Source: Flavonifractor sp. An10
GTDB taxonomy: Bacteria; Bacillota; Clostridia; Oscillospirales; Oscillospiraceae
DNA length: 64,000 nucleotides
Assembly: GCF_002161215.1 (NCBI RefSeq)
Contig: NZ_NFMB01000006.1
Span: forward strand, 248,001 to 312,000
Direction: 5' to 3'
Numbering within the stretch: position 1 is the stretch's first letter; each line of letters opens with the position of its first letter. Shown here piece by piece: positions 35,053 to 44,253 of this stretch. The notes beneath the pieces are model-generated. The model was not told the DNA's origin. It saw only the letters and a list, made by a program, of their open reading frames with translations, and searched no databases. The translations under genes and the position numbers were made by a program.

Positions 35053-35328
35053 TTACTTGGCAACGATGTCCTTCAGCGCCTTGCCGGGCTTGAAGACGGG
35101 CACCTTGGAGGCGGGGATCTTGATGCTCTCCTTGGTCTTGGGGTTGCGGCCGATGCGCTCGGCGCGGCTCTTCACCTCGAAGGCGCCGAAGCCCACCAGC
35201 TGAACCTTGTCGCCCTCGGCCAGGCACTGGGAGATGACGTCGATGGCGGCGTTGACGGCGGCCTCGGTATCCTTCTTGGACAGGCCGGCCTTCTCGGCGG
35301 CGGCATTGATGAGTTCTGCTTTATTCAT
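35053..35328 (-). CDS. hup: HU-family nucleoid protein
   Basis: A 91-residue histone-like DNA-binding protein. [76 protein letters not shown] gives the complete HU/IHF fold with the DNA-intercalating arm (RNPKT). ATG 35328 has GGAGGAGCAAGTGAC upstream. It sits between mazG and rqcP, the usual Firmicutes order mazG-hup-rqcP. Confidence 0.96.
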   Translation of the reverse strand: MNKAELINAAAEKAGLSKKDTEAAVNAAIDVISQCLAEGDKVQLVGFGAFEVKSRAERIGRNPKTKESIKIPASKVPVFKPGKALKDIVAK

Positions 35329-35402
35329 GTCACTTGCTCCTCCTGTGTTTTCTGGGGGCTGCCCCCCGTTCTTGGTACTATTACTTAAGGCGGAAACCGC
35401 CC

Positions 35403-36191
35403 TTAAGTCTCCTTCGCGCGCTCCCACAGCGCGTCCAGCTCCTCCAGGCCCATGTCCTCCATGGCTTTCCCCTGGGCGGCGGCCTGGGCCTCCACCTTCC
35501 GGAAGCGGCCGATGAACTTGTCGGTGGCCCCGTTGAGGGCGTCCTCCGGATCCACCTTGAGGAAGCGGGCGGCGTTGACGGCGGAGAAGAGCAGGTCGCC
35601 CAGCTCCTCGGCCACGTTGGTGCCCTCGGCCGCGGCGGTCTTCAGCTCCTCCAGCTCCTCGGACAGCTTGTCCAGCGCACCGGACACGTCGGGCCAGTCG
35701 AAGCCGGCCTTCCGGGCCTTCTTCTGCACCTTCTCCGCCCGCCACAGGGCGGGCAGGGCGCGGGCCACGGCCTCCAGCGCGTCGGTGTTGGTGGCCTGTC
35801 CCTTTTCCTTGCGCTTGAGGGCCTCCCAGTTGGAGAGCACCTCCCCGGTGCCGGACACCGCCACGTCCCCGAACACGTGGGGGTGGCGGTAGATGAGCTT
35901 TTTGCAGATGCCGTCGGCCACGCCGTCCAGATCGAATCGGCCGGCCTCCTGCTCCATGCGGGCGTGCATCACCACCTGGAGCAGCACGTCCCCCAGCTCC
36001 TCCTCCAGGTGCTCGGGGCTGCCCTCGTCGATGGCCTCCACGGCCTCATAGGCCTCCTCCAGGAAATTCCGGCGGATGGACTGGTGGGTCTGCTCCGCAT
36101 CCCAGGGGCAGCCCCCGGGGGCGCGGAGTATGCGGACAATTTCCTCCAAGTCCTTGACGCCGTAGGAATCCTTATACTGAAAATCTACCAT
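35403..36191 (-). CDS. mazG: nucleoside triphosphate pyrophosphohydrolase MazG
   Basis: Hydrolyses (d)NTPs to monophosphates and pyrophosphate, cleaning nucleotide pools. 262 residues with two MazG repeats: first [30 protein letters not shown] with [14 protein letters not shown], second [36 protein letters not shown]. Encoded 37 bases downstream of the flippase gene. An imperfect inverted repeat at about 35386-35410 overlaps its stop and may end transcripts. Confidence 0.94.
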   Translation of the reverse strand: MVDFQYKDSYGVKDLEEIVRILRAPGGCPWDAEQTHQSIRRNFLEEAYEAVEAIDEGSPEHLEEELGDVLLQVVMHARMEQEAGRFDLDGVADGICKKLIYRHPHVFGDVAVSGTGEVLSNWEALKRKEKGQATNTDALEAVARALPALWRAEKVQKKARKAGFDWPDVSGALDKLSEELEELKTAAAEGTNVAEELGDLLFSAVNAARFLKVDPEDALNGATDKFIGRFRKVEAQAAAQGKAMEDMGLEELDALWERAKET

Positions 36192-36228
36192 ATTTCATGG
36201 CCTCCTGCAACCTTTTTTTCCAAAAATC

Positions 36229-38019
36229 TCAGCGGATATGCAGAATCTTCGCCAACTTCTTGCCGCCGGGCATCATTTCCAGATCCTCATGGGTCAGCGT
36301 GCGCAGGGCCAGCACTAGGACGGCGTAGACCACCACGCCCACCAGGATGGCCCCGGCGGTGGCCAGCATATCCTTGCCCAGGCTGCCGTAGAGCACCCGG
36401 GAGAGCAGGCCGTGGCTGCCCCAGGCGGCGGCGGCCATGATCACCGAGGCCAGCAGGGGCTTGCCCAGGGCCACCAGATAGCGGGGCGGATGGGGCACCG
36501 CCCGCTTGATGATGAGCAGGTTGAGGGTGGAGATCACCGCGAAGCAGCACAGGGTGCCCACCGGAGCGCCGAAGATCATGATCTTGGGGTTGCCCACCAG
36601 GGTGTAGTTGACCACGATCTTGGTGACCCCGCCGATGATCACGGTGATGATGGGCAGGTTGACGATGCCGTTGGCCTGGAGGATGGCGGTGCCCACCAGC
36701 TGGAAGCACACGAAGATGGAGGCGATGCCCAGGATGGACAGGATGGGGCCGGCGATGCCGGTGTCCACGTTGCCCAGGGCGATGACCTCCATGATGGGGC
36801 CGCCCAGGGCCATGAGGCCGAAGCCGCAGGGCAGGGCGATGAGGGCCGCCATGCGCATGGCCGACTCGGTGATGCGCTGGGCCCCCAGGCCGTCCCGCCG
36901 GGCCAGGCAGGCGGAGATGCCGGGGACGATGCAGGCGGTCAGGGGGATCATCAGGTTAAAGGGCAGGTTGTAGACGCTCATGGTCTTGCTGTAGGTGCCG
37001 TACAGGCTGCGGGCCGAGTCCAGGATGGGATCCAGAGTGGTGCCGAAGTCGGCGGCCGCGGCTCCCTCCCGGAAGGCCGTCATCAGCTGGTTGAACAGAT
37101 CCGCCTGCTGGGCGGCCACGTTTTCCGCAAAGACCTGCACCGCCTTGGGAAAGATGTCCAGAAAGCTGTTCTCAATCCCGGCCAGGCCCCCCTGGATGGC
37201 GGTGAACACGCTCTGGAGCTGGTTGTTCACCAGGTTGGTGTCGATGATGGTCACCAGGGACATGGAGCAGGAGCTGAGGGTGATGGGGATGGCCAGCTTG
37301 AGCAGGCGCACCAGCACCGTGCGGCACCGGTCGGCCCGGTCGGTGGCGGGCGTGCTCTCCCGGCGGCGGGTGCGGACGTGGTTGAAGGCCAGGTAGAGCA
37401 CCGACAGGATGCTGCCGAAGGAGACGCCGATGAGGGCGCCGGAGGCGGCCAGCTGGTTGCGGATGTCGTCGGGCCAGATGGTCAGGCGCATGATGAGCAT
37501 GGCCAGGCCCAGGCCCAGCACCAGCTTGCACAGGGCCTCGATAATCTGGGAGATGGCGGTGGGCAGCATGTTCATGTGCCCCTGGGCGTAGCCACGGAAG
37601 GCGGAGCAGCAGCAGGTGCACAGCACCGCCGGGGCCAGGGCCCACACGCAGAACACGGCCTTCTCGTTGCCGATGACGTAGGTGGCCACGATCTGCCCGA
37701 ACAGGGACATGCAGATAAAGCTGAACAGGCCCATGAACAGGAAGGCCCCGAAGGCCATCCGGAACACCTGGCGCTTCTGGTTCTCCCGGCCCAGGGTGTG
37801 GCACTCCGACACCGTCTTGGACAGGGCCACGGGCAGGCCCGCCGTGGAGATGGTGAGGAAGAAGGAGTAGATGTTATAGGCCCCGTTGAAGTCGCCGTAG
37901 GCCTCCTCGGGGAGGATTGCAATCAGCGGGATTTTGAAGATGGCCCCGATGATCTTCACCAGGATGGTGCTCACCGTCAGGATGGCGGCGGCGCCGTAGA
38001 AGGTGTTGCGTTTGGACAA
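36229..38019 (-). CDS. SpoVB/MurJ-like polysaccharide flippase (MOP superfamily)
   Basis: A 596-residue polytopic membrane protein with about 14 spans, of the family that flips lipid-linked cell-wall or polysaccharide precursors. N-terminus FYGAAAILTVSTILVKIIGAIFKIPL and AYNIYSFFLTISTAGLPVALSKTVSE are typical of SpoVB/YtgP. It has an unusual soluble insertion of about 75 residues at about 265-340 (VFTAIQGGLAGIENSFLDIF to LYGTYSKTM). The start is TTG 38019, 9 bases after AAGGGGG; the frame is open far upstream but overlaps the deaminase gene. It lies 14 bases after that gene. Confidence 0.85.
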   Translation of the reverse strand: MSKRNTFYGAAAILTVSTILVKIIGAIFKIPLIAILPEEAYGDFNGAYNIYSFFLTISTAGLPVALSKTVSECHTLGRENQKRQVFRMAFGAFLFMGLFSFICMSLFGQIVATYVIGNEKAVFCVWALAPAVLCTCCCSAFRGYAQGHMNMLPTAISQIIEALCKLVLGLGLAMLIMRLTIWPDDIRNQLAASGALIGVSFGSILSVLYLAFNHVRTRRRESTPATDRADRCRTVLVRLLKLAIPITLSSCSMSLVTIIDTNLVNNQLQSVFTAIQGGLAGIENSFLDIFPKAVQVFAENVAAQQADLFNQLMTAFREGAAAADFGTTLDPILDSARSLYGTYSKTMSVYNLPFNLMIPLTACIVPGISACLARRDGLGAQRITESAMRMAALIALPCGFGLMALGGPIMEVIALGNVDTGIAGPILSILGIASIFVCFQLVGTAILQANGIVNLPIITVIIGGVTKIVVNYTLVGNPKIMIFGAPVGTLCCFAVISTLNLLIIKRAVPHPPRYLVALGKPLLASVIMAAAAWGSHGLLSRVLYGSLGKDMLATAGAILVGVVVYAVLVLALRTLTHEDLEMMPGGKKLAKILHIR

Positions 38020-38033
38020 CAGGATTGGCCCCC

Positions 38034-39335
38034 TTACTTGGTCTGGAAGAGCAGGGGGAGGGCGTAGTCCGCCACCTCCCGCTTCACCCGCTGGATGTCG
38101 ATGGTGAGGAAGTCCCCATCCTTGTATATGACCCTGCCCCGGGCCATATTCATGCGCACATCGCTGCCGTGGGCGGCGTAGGCCAGGTTGGACAGCACGC
38201 TGTGGCAGGGGGTCAGGTTCAGGTGGGAGAAGTCCACCAGGATCAGATCCGCCGTGTACCCCTCGGCGATCACGCCGGTCTTGCGGCCCAGGGCCCTGCC
38301 GCCGTTGGCGGTGGCCATGCGCAGGGCGTCGATGGGCAGCAGGGCCAGGGGGTCGCAGCCGGCCCCGTTGTGGAGGATGGCGGCGATCTTGAGATCGCCG
38401 AAGAAGTCGGTGCAGTTGTTGGAGGACACCCCGTCGGTGCCCAGGCACACGTTGACCCCCGCCTTCTTCATGGCGGGGACGGGGGCGATGCCGCTGCCCA
38501 GCTTCAGGTTGCTCATGGGGTTGTGGACGGCGGAGATCCCCTTTTCGGCCATGACGGCCCAGTCCTCGGGGGTAGTCCACACGCAGTGGGCCGCGATGGC
38601 CCGGCCGTCCCACACGCCGTAGTCGTTCAGAACCTGGATGGGGGTCTTGCCGTGGCGGGCCAGGCACTCCTCGTGCTCGCTGCGGGTCTCGGAGATGTGC
38701 ACGTGCATGCCCAGGCCGTGCTCCCGGGCGTAGCCGGCCATCCACCGCCACAGCTGCTGGTGGGAGGTGTACTCCCCGTGGACGGAGGCGTCCACCAGGA
38801 TCTGGCCGTCGTTATAGCCGTGCCACTGCTCGGTCAGCTCCCGCTGCACCCGGCAGTCGTTGTGGGTGTCGGGGTTGAAGTCGTCGGTGAACTGGACGCC
38901 GCCCACGGACAGGTTGGCGCTGATGCCGGCGGCGGCCACCTCCTGGGCGATGGCCGGGGAGTGGCCGTACATGTCGGCGATGCAGGTGACGCCGGAGGCG
39001 ATCATCTCCGCCAGGCCCAGGTCGGTGCAGCACCGGATGGCCCGGTCGTCCCACCGGGCCTCCACCGGGAAGATATAGTTGTGCAGCCAGTCCTGGAGGT
39101 TGTTGCCGTCGCCGTAGCCCCGCATGGCGGTCATGGGCACGTGGGTGTGGGCGTTGACAAAGCCGGGCATGAGCACGCCGCCCTCCCCGTCGATCTCCTC
39201 CTCAAAGCTGCCCTGGGGCCGCTGGGTGCCCACATAGGTGATCTGGGTGCCCTCCACCGCCACAAAGGCGCCCGGGAGCACGGTGCCCGCCTCGTCCATC
39301 AGGGCGGCGGTGCAGTTGTGAATCAGAATGGACAT
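38034..39335 (-). CDS. mtaD: 5'-methylthioadenosine / S-adenosylhomocysteine deaminase
   Basis: Zinc amidohydrolase that deaminates MTA and SAH to the inosine forms, 433 residues. Metal ligands: NAHTHVP (His pair), HVHISET, HCVW and GTDGVSSNN. It sits 13 bases downstream of purine nucleoside phosphorylase, suggesting a salvage route in which the deaminated nucleosides are then cleaved by the phosphorylase. Other amidohydrolases (cytosine or guanine deaminase) are less likely from the GYGDGNNLQDWL region typical of MtaD. Confidence 0.9.
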   Translation of the reverse strand: MSILIHNCTAALMDEAGTVLPGAFVAVEGTQITYVGTQRPQGSFEEEIDGEGGVLMPGFVNAHTHVPMTAMRGYGDGNNLQDWLHNYIFPVEARWDDRAIRCCTDLGLAEMIASGVTCIADMYGHSPAIAQEVAAAGISANLSVGGVQFTDDFNPDTHNDCRVQRELTEQWHGYNDGQILVDASVHGEYTSHQQLWRWMAGYAREHGLGMHVHISETRSEHEECLARHGKTPIQVLNDYGVWDGRAIAAHCVWTTPEDWAVMAEKGISAVHNPMSNLKLGSGIAPVPAMKKAGVNVCLGTDGVSSNNCTDFFGDLKIAAILHNGAGCDPLALLPIDALRMATANGGRALGRKTGVIAEGYTADLILVDFSHLNLTPCHSVLSNLAYAAHGSDVRMNMARGRVIYKDGDFLTIDIQRVKREVADYALPLLFQTK

Positions 39336-39348
39336 GACAATCTCCTTT

Positions 39349-40176
39349 TTAATCCAGCTTGTTCAGGCAGGCCAGCACCAGGCGGGAGAACTTGTCCCGG
39401 CAGGCCGCCGCCGCGTCCAGCACCTCCTGCTCGGACAGGGGCTGATCCAGGATCCCCGCGGCCATGTTGCTCAGCAGGGTGAAGCCCAGCACCTGCATGC
39501 CGCAGTGGCCGGCGGTGATCACCTCCGGCGCGGTGGACATGCCCGCCGCGTCGGCGCCCAGCACCCGGGCCGCCCGGATCTCCGCCGGGGTCTCATACTG
39601 GGGGCCGGGGAAGTACATGTACACGCCCTCCCGCAGGGGGATGTCCAGCTCTTTGGCGGTCTGGCGGGCCAGCTCCTGGAGCGCCGGGGTGTACAGGTGG
39701 GAGGCGTCGGGGAAGCGGACGCCGAACTCGGGGAGGTTCTCCCCCCGCAGGGGGGACTCCAGGAAGAACTTGATGTGGTCGGTGATGAGCATCAGCTCCC
39801 CGGCCTTCCACTCCAGGTTGATGCACCCGGCGGCGTTGGTGACAATCAGGGTGCCGCAGCCCAGCAGGCGCAGCACCCGCACCGCGTAGGATACCTCCTC
39901 ATAGGAGTAGCCCTCGTAGTGGTGCATCCGGCCCTGCATCACGGCCACGTTCTGGCCCTCCAGCGTGCCGAACACCAGCTGGCCCTTGTGGCCGGGGGCG
40001 GTGGACACCTTGAAGTGGGGGATGTCCTGGTAGGGCACCACGATGGGGTTCTCCACAATGTCGCCCATATAGCCCAGGCCGGAGCCCAGCACCATGGCCA
40101 CCTTGGGGGCAAAGCCGCCGATGCGGCTGCGGATGTAGTCTGCGCTCTCCTTGTACTGGGCAAACGTGTAGTTCAT
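39349..40176 (-). CDS. punA: purine-nucleoside phosphorylase (trimeric type)
   Basis: Phosphorolysis of inosine/guanosine to base and ribose-1-phosphate. 275 residues: MVLGSGLGYMGDIVE phosphate loop, GRMHHYEGYS, TNAAGCINLEW, FPGPQYETPAEIRAARVLGADAAGMSTAPEVITA and GFTLLSNMAAG. ATG 40176 has AGGAGG at good distance. First gene of an operon with mtaD, possibly reading on to the flippase and mazG-hup-rqcP. Some members of this group accept 5'-methylthioinosine, which would fit the neighbour. Confidence 0.94.
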   Translation of the reverse strand: MNYTFAQYKESADYIRSRIGGFAPKVAMVLGSGLGYMGDIVENPIVVPYQDIPHFKVSTAPGHKGQLVFGTLEGQNVAVMQGRMHHYEGYSYEEVSYAVRVLRLLGCGTLIVTNAAGCINLEWKAGELMLITDHIKFFLESPLRGENLPEFGVRFPDASHLYTPALQELARQTAKELDIPLREGVYMYFPGPQYETPAEIRAARVLGADAAGMSTAPEVITAGHCGMQVLGFTLLSNMAAGILDQPLSEQEVLDAAAACRDKFSRLVLACLNKLD

Positions 40177-40227
40177 AGAGTTTGTCCTCCTTCTGTATCG
40201 TCGGCGGCCTGCGGCGGACGCCGGGTC

Positions 40228-40272
40228 ATACCAAGTCCATGGTATTTTACACCTCCGCGCCCCAAAAAGCAA
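40228..40272 (-). promoter_or_regulatory. punA promoter and operator-like palindrome
   Basis: Minus strand TTGCTT (complement of 40267-40272), 17-bp spacer, TAAAAT (complement of 40244-40249). A perfect ATACCA-N6-TGGTAT palindrome (40228-40245) overlaps the -10 and transcription start, suggesting a repressor site. Confidence 0.65.
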
Positions 40273-40299
40273 TGAGAAAGGGCCGCTTCCCCGCCGGCG

Positions 40300-41050
40300 G
40301 CCCTTCACAATTTACAATTTGTTCGGATTTCCCCCGCCGGGAGGGCGCGGCATCCCGGCGGACTTTTTGACTAAGCGGATACTGTCCGCCTGTTTCGCCG
40401 TTCGCAGGGGCGGATATGATCCGCCCGTTCGCCTCTGCAACCGTCGGCTCCGTGGGGCGCGACGACTCGGCGCGCCGTCTGTAGGGGCGACCTGTGGCCG
40501 CCCGCTCATAGAGGATGCCCCCCCTCGCGGAGCGGGCCTGCCCGGCCGGGGCACCGCTTTCTTTCCCAAAGAAAGCGGTGGGAAAGAAAGGGCCGGGGGT
40601 GTGCCCCCGGCACCCCCCAAAAACGGGGGCTCATGGCGGCGGTGGGTTGTACGGGCAGGGCAAAGACCGGGCGTGCATTGCCGCCCGCTCTCTTGACGCT
40701 TCTGTATACAGGCGCTGCCGCGCCTCGGGCGGCACGCATCGGGATTACCCTGCAAGCCTTGGGAGTGGTTGCGCTGTACCCACTTGGCCCGCCGGGCCGC
40801 CGTCGGCGCCATGCCTCCGAAATACCGGGGCGGCTGCTGTGGCTGGGAAACGGCGCGTCAAGGATGCCGCGCCCTACATCGTCGGCCCAAGCTACGGATC
40901 GTTCGCTTCCGGGCAAGCCCGAAAGCTCATTCCCTCCGCTGGGCCTCCTCTCCCCACGGCGACCACTCCGTTGGGTCGCCGCGGGGGCCCCAATTTTTAC
41001 GCCCGTCCCGAGCCGAGGGGGCGTTACAGCGTAAGCCCCCCGGCCGGGCA
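40300..41050. repeat. 750-bp non-coding stretch built of repeats
   Basis: No convincing gene: overlapping frames are open only because the DNA is GC-rich. It holds GGGGCGGATATGATCCGCCC (about 40404-40423), GTGGGGCGCG...CGCGCC (40452-40476) and GGGGCGACC-TGT-GGCCGCCC (40484-40503), all shared with 15.3-15.5 kb. Further units are CTTTCTTTCCC/GGGAAAGAAAG (about 40558-40588) and GGGGGTGTGCCCCCGGCACCCCCC (about 40595-40620). The remainder (40650-41050) shows nothing recognisable. Confidence 0.6.
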
Positions 41051-41059
41051 GGCGCGTCC

Positions 41060-42454
41060 TTATTTCAGCCGGTTGAGGATCACCTGGGCCACCTTGACGC
41101 CGGAGGCGCCGGCCTGGGCCAGGCCCCGGGTGATGCCGGCGCCGTCGCCGGCGGCGAAGAAGCCGGGCAGGGCGGTCTCCAGCTCGCTGGACAGGGCCAG
41201 CCGGGCGGAGTAGAACTTGACCTCCGCGCCGTAGAGCAGGGTGTCATAGTTGGCGGTGCCGGGGGCCAGCTTGTCCAGCTGATAGATCATCTCGATGATG
41301 TCGTCCAGCTGCCGCTTGGGCAGGGCCAGGGACAGATCGCCGGGCACGGCGGCGGTGAGGGTGGGGCGGGTGAAGGACTTGCTCATGCGGTGCTCGTTGG
41401 TGCGCACGCCCTTCACCAGGTCGCCGAACCGCTGCACCAGCACGCCGCCGGCCAGCATGTTGGACAGGGAGGCGATGTGCTTGCCGTAGCGGTAGGGCTC
41501 GTTAAAGGGCTGGGTGAAGCGGTTGGACACCAGCAGGGCGAAGTTGGTGTTCTCGCTTCTCAGCTTGGGGTCGGAGTAGGAGTGGCCGTTGACGGTGTTG
41601 ATGCCCTCCACGTTCTCGGCCACCACGTGGCCGTAGGGGTTCATGCAGAAGGTGCGCACCTGGTCGCCGTACTGCTTGGTGCGGTAGACCAGCTTGGACT
41701 CGTACACCACGTCGGTGATGTGCTCAAACACCTTGGCGGGCAGCTCCACCCGCACGCCGATGTCCACCTGGTTGTTGAGCAGTTCCAGCCCCAGCTCCTT
41801 GCACTGGTTGGCAAACCACTCCGCGCCGGAGCGGCCGGGGGCGGCGATGAGCCAGGTGCAGTCCACCTCGTCCCCCTTGTCGGTGATGAGGCGGTAGCCC
41901 TCCTTCCCCAGGTTCTCGATCTTCACCACCTGGGTGCGGAAGCGGAACTCGATGCCCTGGCGCACCTCCTCATAGATGCTCTGGAGTATGCGCAGGTTGT
42001 TCTCGGTGCCCAGGTGCTTGCACCGGGCCTGGAGCAGGTGCAGGTCGTACTCCAGGGCCTTCTTCTCCAGGGCCCTGGCCTCCGGGGTCTCGGTGGAGTA
42101 GACCTGGTCGGTGGCCCCGTGCTTCATGTTGATGGAGTCCACGTAGTCGATGAGCTCCATGACCTCCTTCTTGGGCATGAAGTCGGTGAGCCAGCCGCCG
42201 AAGGCGGTGGTGAAGTTGTACTTGCCGTCGGAGAAGGCGCCGGCGCCGCCAAAGCCGCACATGGTGTCGCACACCTTGCAGTGGATGCACTCCTTCACCT
42301 TGCCGGCAACGATGGGGCAGCTGCGGGTGTAGATGTCGGCCCCCTGATCCAGGGTGACCACCTTGAGGCCGGGGCTGCGGTGCATGAGCTCGTAGCCGGC
42401 GAAGATGCCGGCCTCGCCGCAGCCCAGAATGGCCACGTCATAGCGGGTATTCAT
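41060..42454 (-). CDS. NAD(P)/FAD-dependent oxidoreductase with Cys motif (COG2509-like)
   Basis: A 464-residue flavoprotein. FAD-binding GCGEAGIFAGYEL at the N-terminus and FFAAGDGAGITRGLAQAGASGVKVAQVI at the C-terminus. Next to the FAD motif is a cysteine set SCPIVAGKVKECIHCKVCDTMCGFGG that could be redox-active or hold a cluster. It resembles the uncharacterised FAD-dependent dehydrogenases of anaerobic Firmicutes; substrate unknown. ATG 42454 agrees with the FAD motif position, and the longer in-frame start at 42544 would run into its promoter. Confidence 0.83.
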   Translation of the reverse strand: MNTRYDVAILGCGEAGIFAGYELMHRSPGLKVVTLDQGADIYTRSCPIVAGKVKECIHCKVCDTMCGFGGAGAFSDGKYNFTTAFGGWLTDFMPKKEVMELIDYVDSINMKHGATDQVYSTETPEARALEKKALEYDLHLLQARCKHLGTENNLRILQSIYEEVRQGIEFRFRTQVVKIENLGKEGYRLITDKGDEVDCTWLIAAPGRSGAEWFANQCKELGLELLNNQVDIGVRVELPAKVFEHITDVVYESKLVYRTKQYGDQVRTFCMNPYGHVVAENVEGINTVNGHSYSDPKLRSENTNFALLVSNRFTQPFNEPYRYGKHIASLSNMLAGGVLVQRFGDLVKGVRTNEHRMSKSFTRPTLTAAVPGDLSLALPKRQLDDIIEMIYQLDKLAPGTANYDTLLYGAEVKFYSARLALSSELETALPGFFAAGDGAGITRGLAQAGASGVKVAQVILNRLK

Positions 42455-42511
42455 GTGCGATCTCTCACTTTTCGTCGTATTTGGGACAGGGCTGGACACC
42501 CTCTCCCAGTA

Positions 42512-42544
42512 TGGTATTATACCAAATGGCCCCCGGATTGACAA
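42512..42544 (-). promoter_or_regulatory. promoter of the FAD oxidoreductase gene
   Basis: Minus strand TTGTCA (complement of 42539-42544), 17-bp spacer, perfect TATAAT (complement of 42516-42521), about 60 bases before the start. The -10 lies in a TGGTA-TTA-TACCA palindrome (42512-42524). Confidence 0.8.
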
Positions 42545-42640
42545 CGCGCTTTTTGGGAAAAAGCGGACTTTCTCCGTCAGATCCGCCCCCGCTGAACCGT
42601 CTGATCAGTGTGGCCACAAACGACGAAAGGAGGCGCCGGG

Positions 42641-43132
42641 ATGACCGAAGCGGAATTTCTCCCCCTGTTCGACCGATACCGCTCCATGGTGTACGGCCTG
42701 GCTCTCAGCTATACCCGCTCCCCCCAGGACGCGGAGGACATCTGCCAGGAGGTGTTCCTCACCCTGCTGGAAAAGCCCCCCGCCCCGGGGAAGGAGCGGC
42801 CCTGGCTGGCAAAGGTGACGGTAAACCGCTGCCGGGATCTGCTCGCCTCCCCCTGGAAAAAGCGGCGGGAGGAGGACGATACCGCCCTGGAGCGGCTCAG
42901 CTTCCAGGAGCCGGAGGAGGCCGGCCTCTTCGCCGCCCTGGGGGAGCTGGAGCCGGAATACCGGGCCCTGCTCCACCTGCGCTATTACGAGGGGTTCTCC
43001 GCGGCCGAGCTGGCGCGACAGTTCGGCACCACGGCCCCGGCCCTCTCCGCCCGGCTCTACCGGGCCAAACGACAACTGAGGAAGAAGCTGGAGGAACTCG
43101 GCTATGAAGAAGCTGTATCAAAAAACCTTTGA
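42641..43132 (+). CDS. ECF-type RNA polymerase sigma factor
   Basis: A 163-residue sigma factor: region 2 YRSMVYGLALSYTRSPQDAEDICQEVFLTLLEKP, region 4 LEPEYRALLHLRYYEGFSAAELARQFGTTAPALSARLYRAKRQLRKKL. ATG 42641 has GAAAGGAGG upstream. It overlaps the next gene by 29 bases, so sigma and anti-sigma are co-translated. It is a second, independent example of the sigma/membrane-protein pair at 15.6 kb; the two sigmas differ clearly in sequence. Confidence 0.92.
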   Translation: MTEAEFLPLFDRYRSMVYGLALSYTRSPQDAEDICQEVFLTLLEKPPAPGKERPWLAKVTVNRCRDLLASPWKKRREEDDTALERLSFQEPEEAGLFAALGELEPEYRALLHLRYYEGFSAAELARQFGTTAPALSARLYRAKRQLRKKLEELGYEEAVSKNL

Positions 43133-44051
43133 GCAGGCCCTGGCCCAGACCTATGCCCCCCCGGAGCAGGTGGAGGCCCAGCGCTCCGCTCTGGCCTCCC
43201 GCTGTTCCCAACCAAAATCGGAGGTAACTGCCATGACTGCCAAACCCAGACGCCCCATCCGCATCCTCATCACCGCCGCCGTTGTGGCCGCCGCCCTCAC
43301 CGCGGGGGCCCTGGCCGCCTCCGGCGTCCTCAGCCGCATCACTTTCCACACCGGCGCCACCATCGAGTACGGCGTCAACGAGGATGGCACCGAATACTCC
43401 ACCGTCTCTGGCACCAGTTTGGATGAGTCCTATCCTGTGGAGGTTCGGAACGACCGAGCATGGTTCACCACGGAGACCGGGGAGGAGCTGGACATCACCG
43501 GGCAATTTTCCGAGACCGAGCCCTATGTCTACTCCTATGTAGATGAGGGCGGCCTTACCCACGACATCGTGGTGGGCGGCACGCTGGAGAGCTTCGGGCT
43601 TTTCGAATATCTCTATGACGAGGGGGGCGGCTACACCGCCAGTACGGGCTATCTGCCCCCGGAGTCCCCGGCCTACCCCGCCTGGCGGGCCGCCTATGAG
43701 GCAGAGCACGGCATCCCCGCCCCCAGCGGCGGCGAGCCCGTGGAGCAGGATTCCAGCAGCGGCCTAATCTGGCTGGATCCCCAGCTCGCGGTGGAGGACG
43801 GTAAAGTCCTGCTGACGGTGGGCGGCGAAACGACGGACATCACCGGCCGGTTCAGCGAGAGTGAGGCCTATGTCCGTACCGACGAGGGTGTCGACGGGAG
43901 CACCCACGTGATTCTGGTGGGCGGCACGGCGACGGAGCCCCACACCGCGGAGTTTGTTGTGGAGGCGGACGGAACCTGGACTTGCTCCACCGACGCCCCG
44001 GAAGACAGCGCCTGGCTCACCAGCTATATCGAGGCCAATCTGTCCCGCTGA
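43104..44051 (+). CDS. membrane anti-sigma-type protein with duplicated extracellular module
   Basis: 315 residues. A cytoplasmic N-terminus (about 1-50), one membrane span (about 53-73, ILITAAVVAAALTAGALAASG) and an extracellular part with an internal repeat: AWFTTETGEELDITGQFSE with DIVVGG at about 113-155, and VLLTVGGETTDITGRFSE with VILVGG at about 232-275. By position it should restrain the sigma factor just upstream. What it senses is unknown. The start lies within the sigma gene behind GGAGG. Confidence 0.72.
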   Translation: MKKLYQKTFEQALAQTYAPPEQVEAQRSALASRCSQPKSEVTAMTAKPRRPIRILITAAVVAAALTAGALAASGVLSRITFHTGATIEYGVNEDGTEYSTVSGTSLDESYPVEVRNDRAWFTTETGEELDITGQFSETEPYVYSYVDEGGLTHDIVVGGTLESFGLFEYLYDEGGGYTASTGYLPPESPAYPAWRAAYEAEHGIPAPSGGEPVEQDSSSGLIWLDPQLAVEDGKVLLTVGGETTDITGRFSESEAYVRTDEGVDGSTHVILVGGTATEPHTAEFVVEADGTWTCSTDAPEDSAWLTSYIEANLSR

Positions 44052-44070
44052 CCGTGTTTTTATTCTCAAA

Positions 44071-44108
44071 ACAGAGCCCCCGGCGGTCTGATCCGCCGGG
44101 GGCTCTGT
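44071..44108 (+). terminator. terminator of the second sigma/anti-sigma pair
   Basis: Perfect 16-bp stem (44071-44086 / 44093-44108), six-base loop. Confidence 0.75.
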
Positions 44109-44119
44109 CCTGCCTTTCC

Positions 44120-44253
44120 CTGCTTTATACTAGCAGTATAAAAATTTAACATATAATTTCAATTTTTATATTGACTTTTCAGTTTAAGTATGATAGGTTA
44201 TGTGCACAACTGAACCAGACAGTTCAGAGATATAGAAAGGACGTGACGGAGCC
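44120..44253 (+). promoter_or_regulatory. AT-rich promoter/operator region of the alcohol dehydrogenase gene
   Basis: The stretch from 44125 to 44200 is strikingly A/T-rich for this genome. It holds a palindrome TATACT-AGC-AGTATA (44126-44140), a TTGACT (44171-44176) with a weak TAGGTT 17 bases on, and a CTGAA-N8-TTCAG inverted repeat (about 44211-44228). GAAAGGACG near 44235 is a plausible ribosome-binding site, 12 or more bases from ATG 44254. Confidence 0.5.

Noticed and set aside
40312-41213. Several open frames of 60-230 codons in the 40.3-41.05 kb repeats
   Set aside because: Pro/Arg/Gly-rich, overlapping on both strands, no ribosome-binding sites, and built from palindromic repeats.
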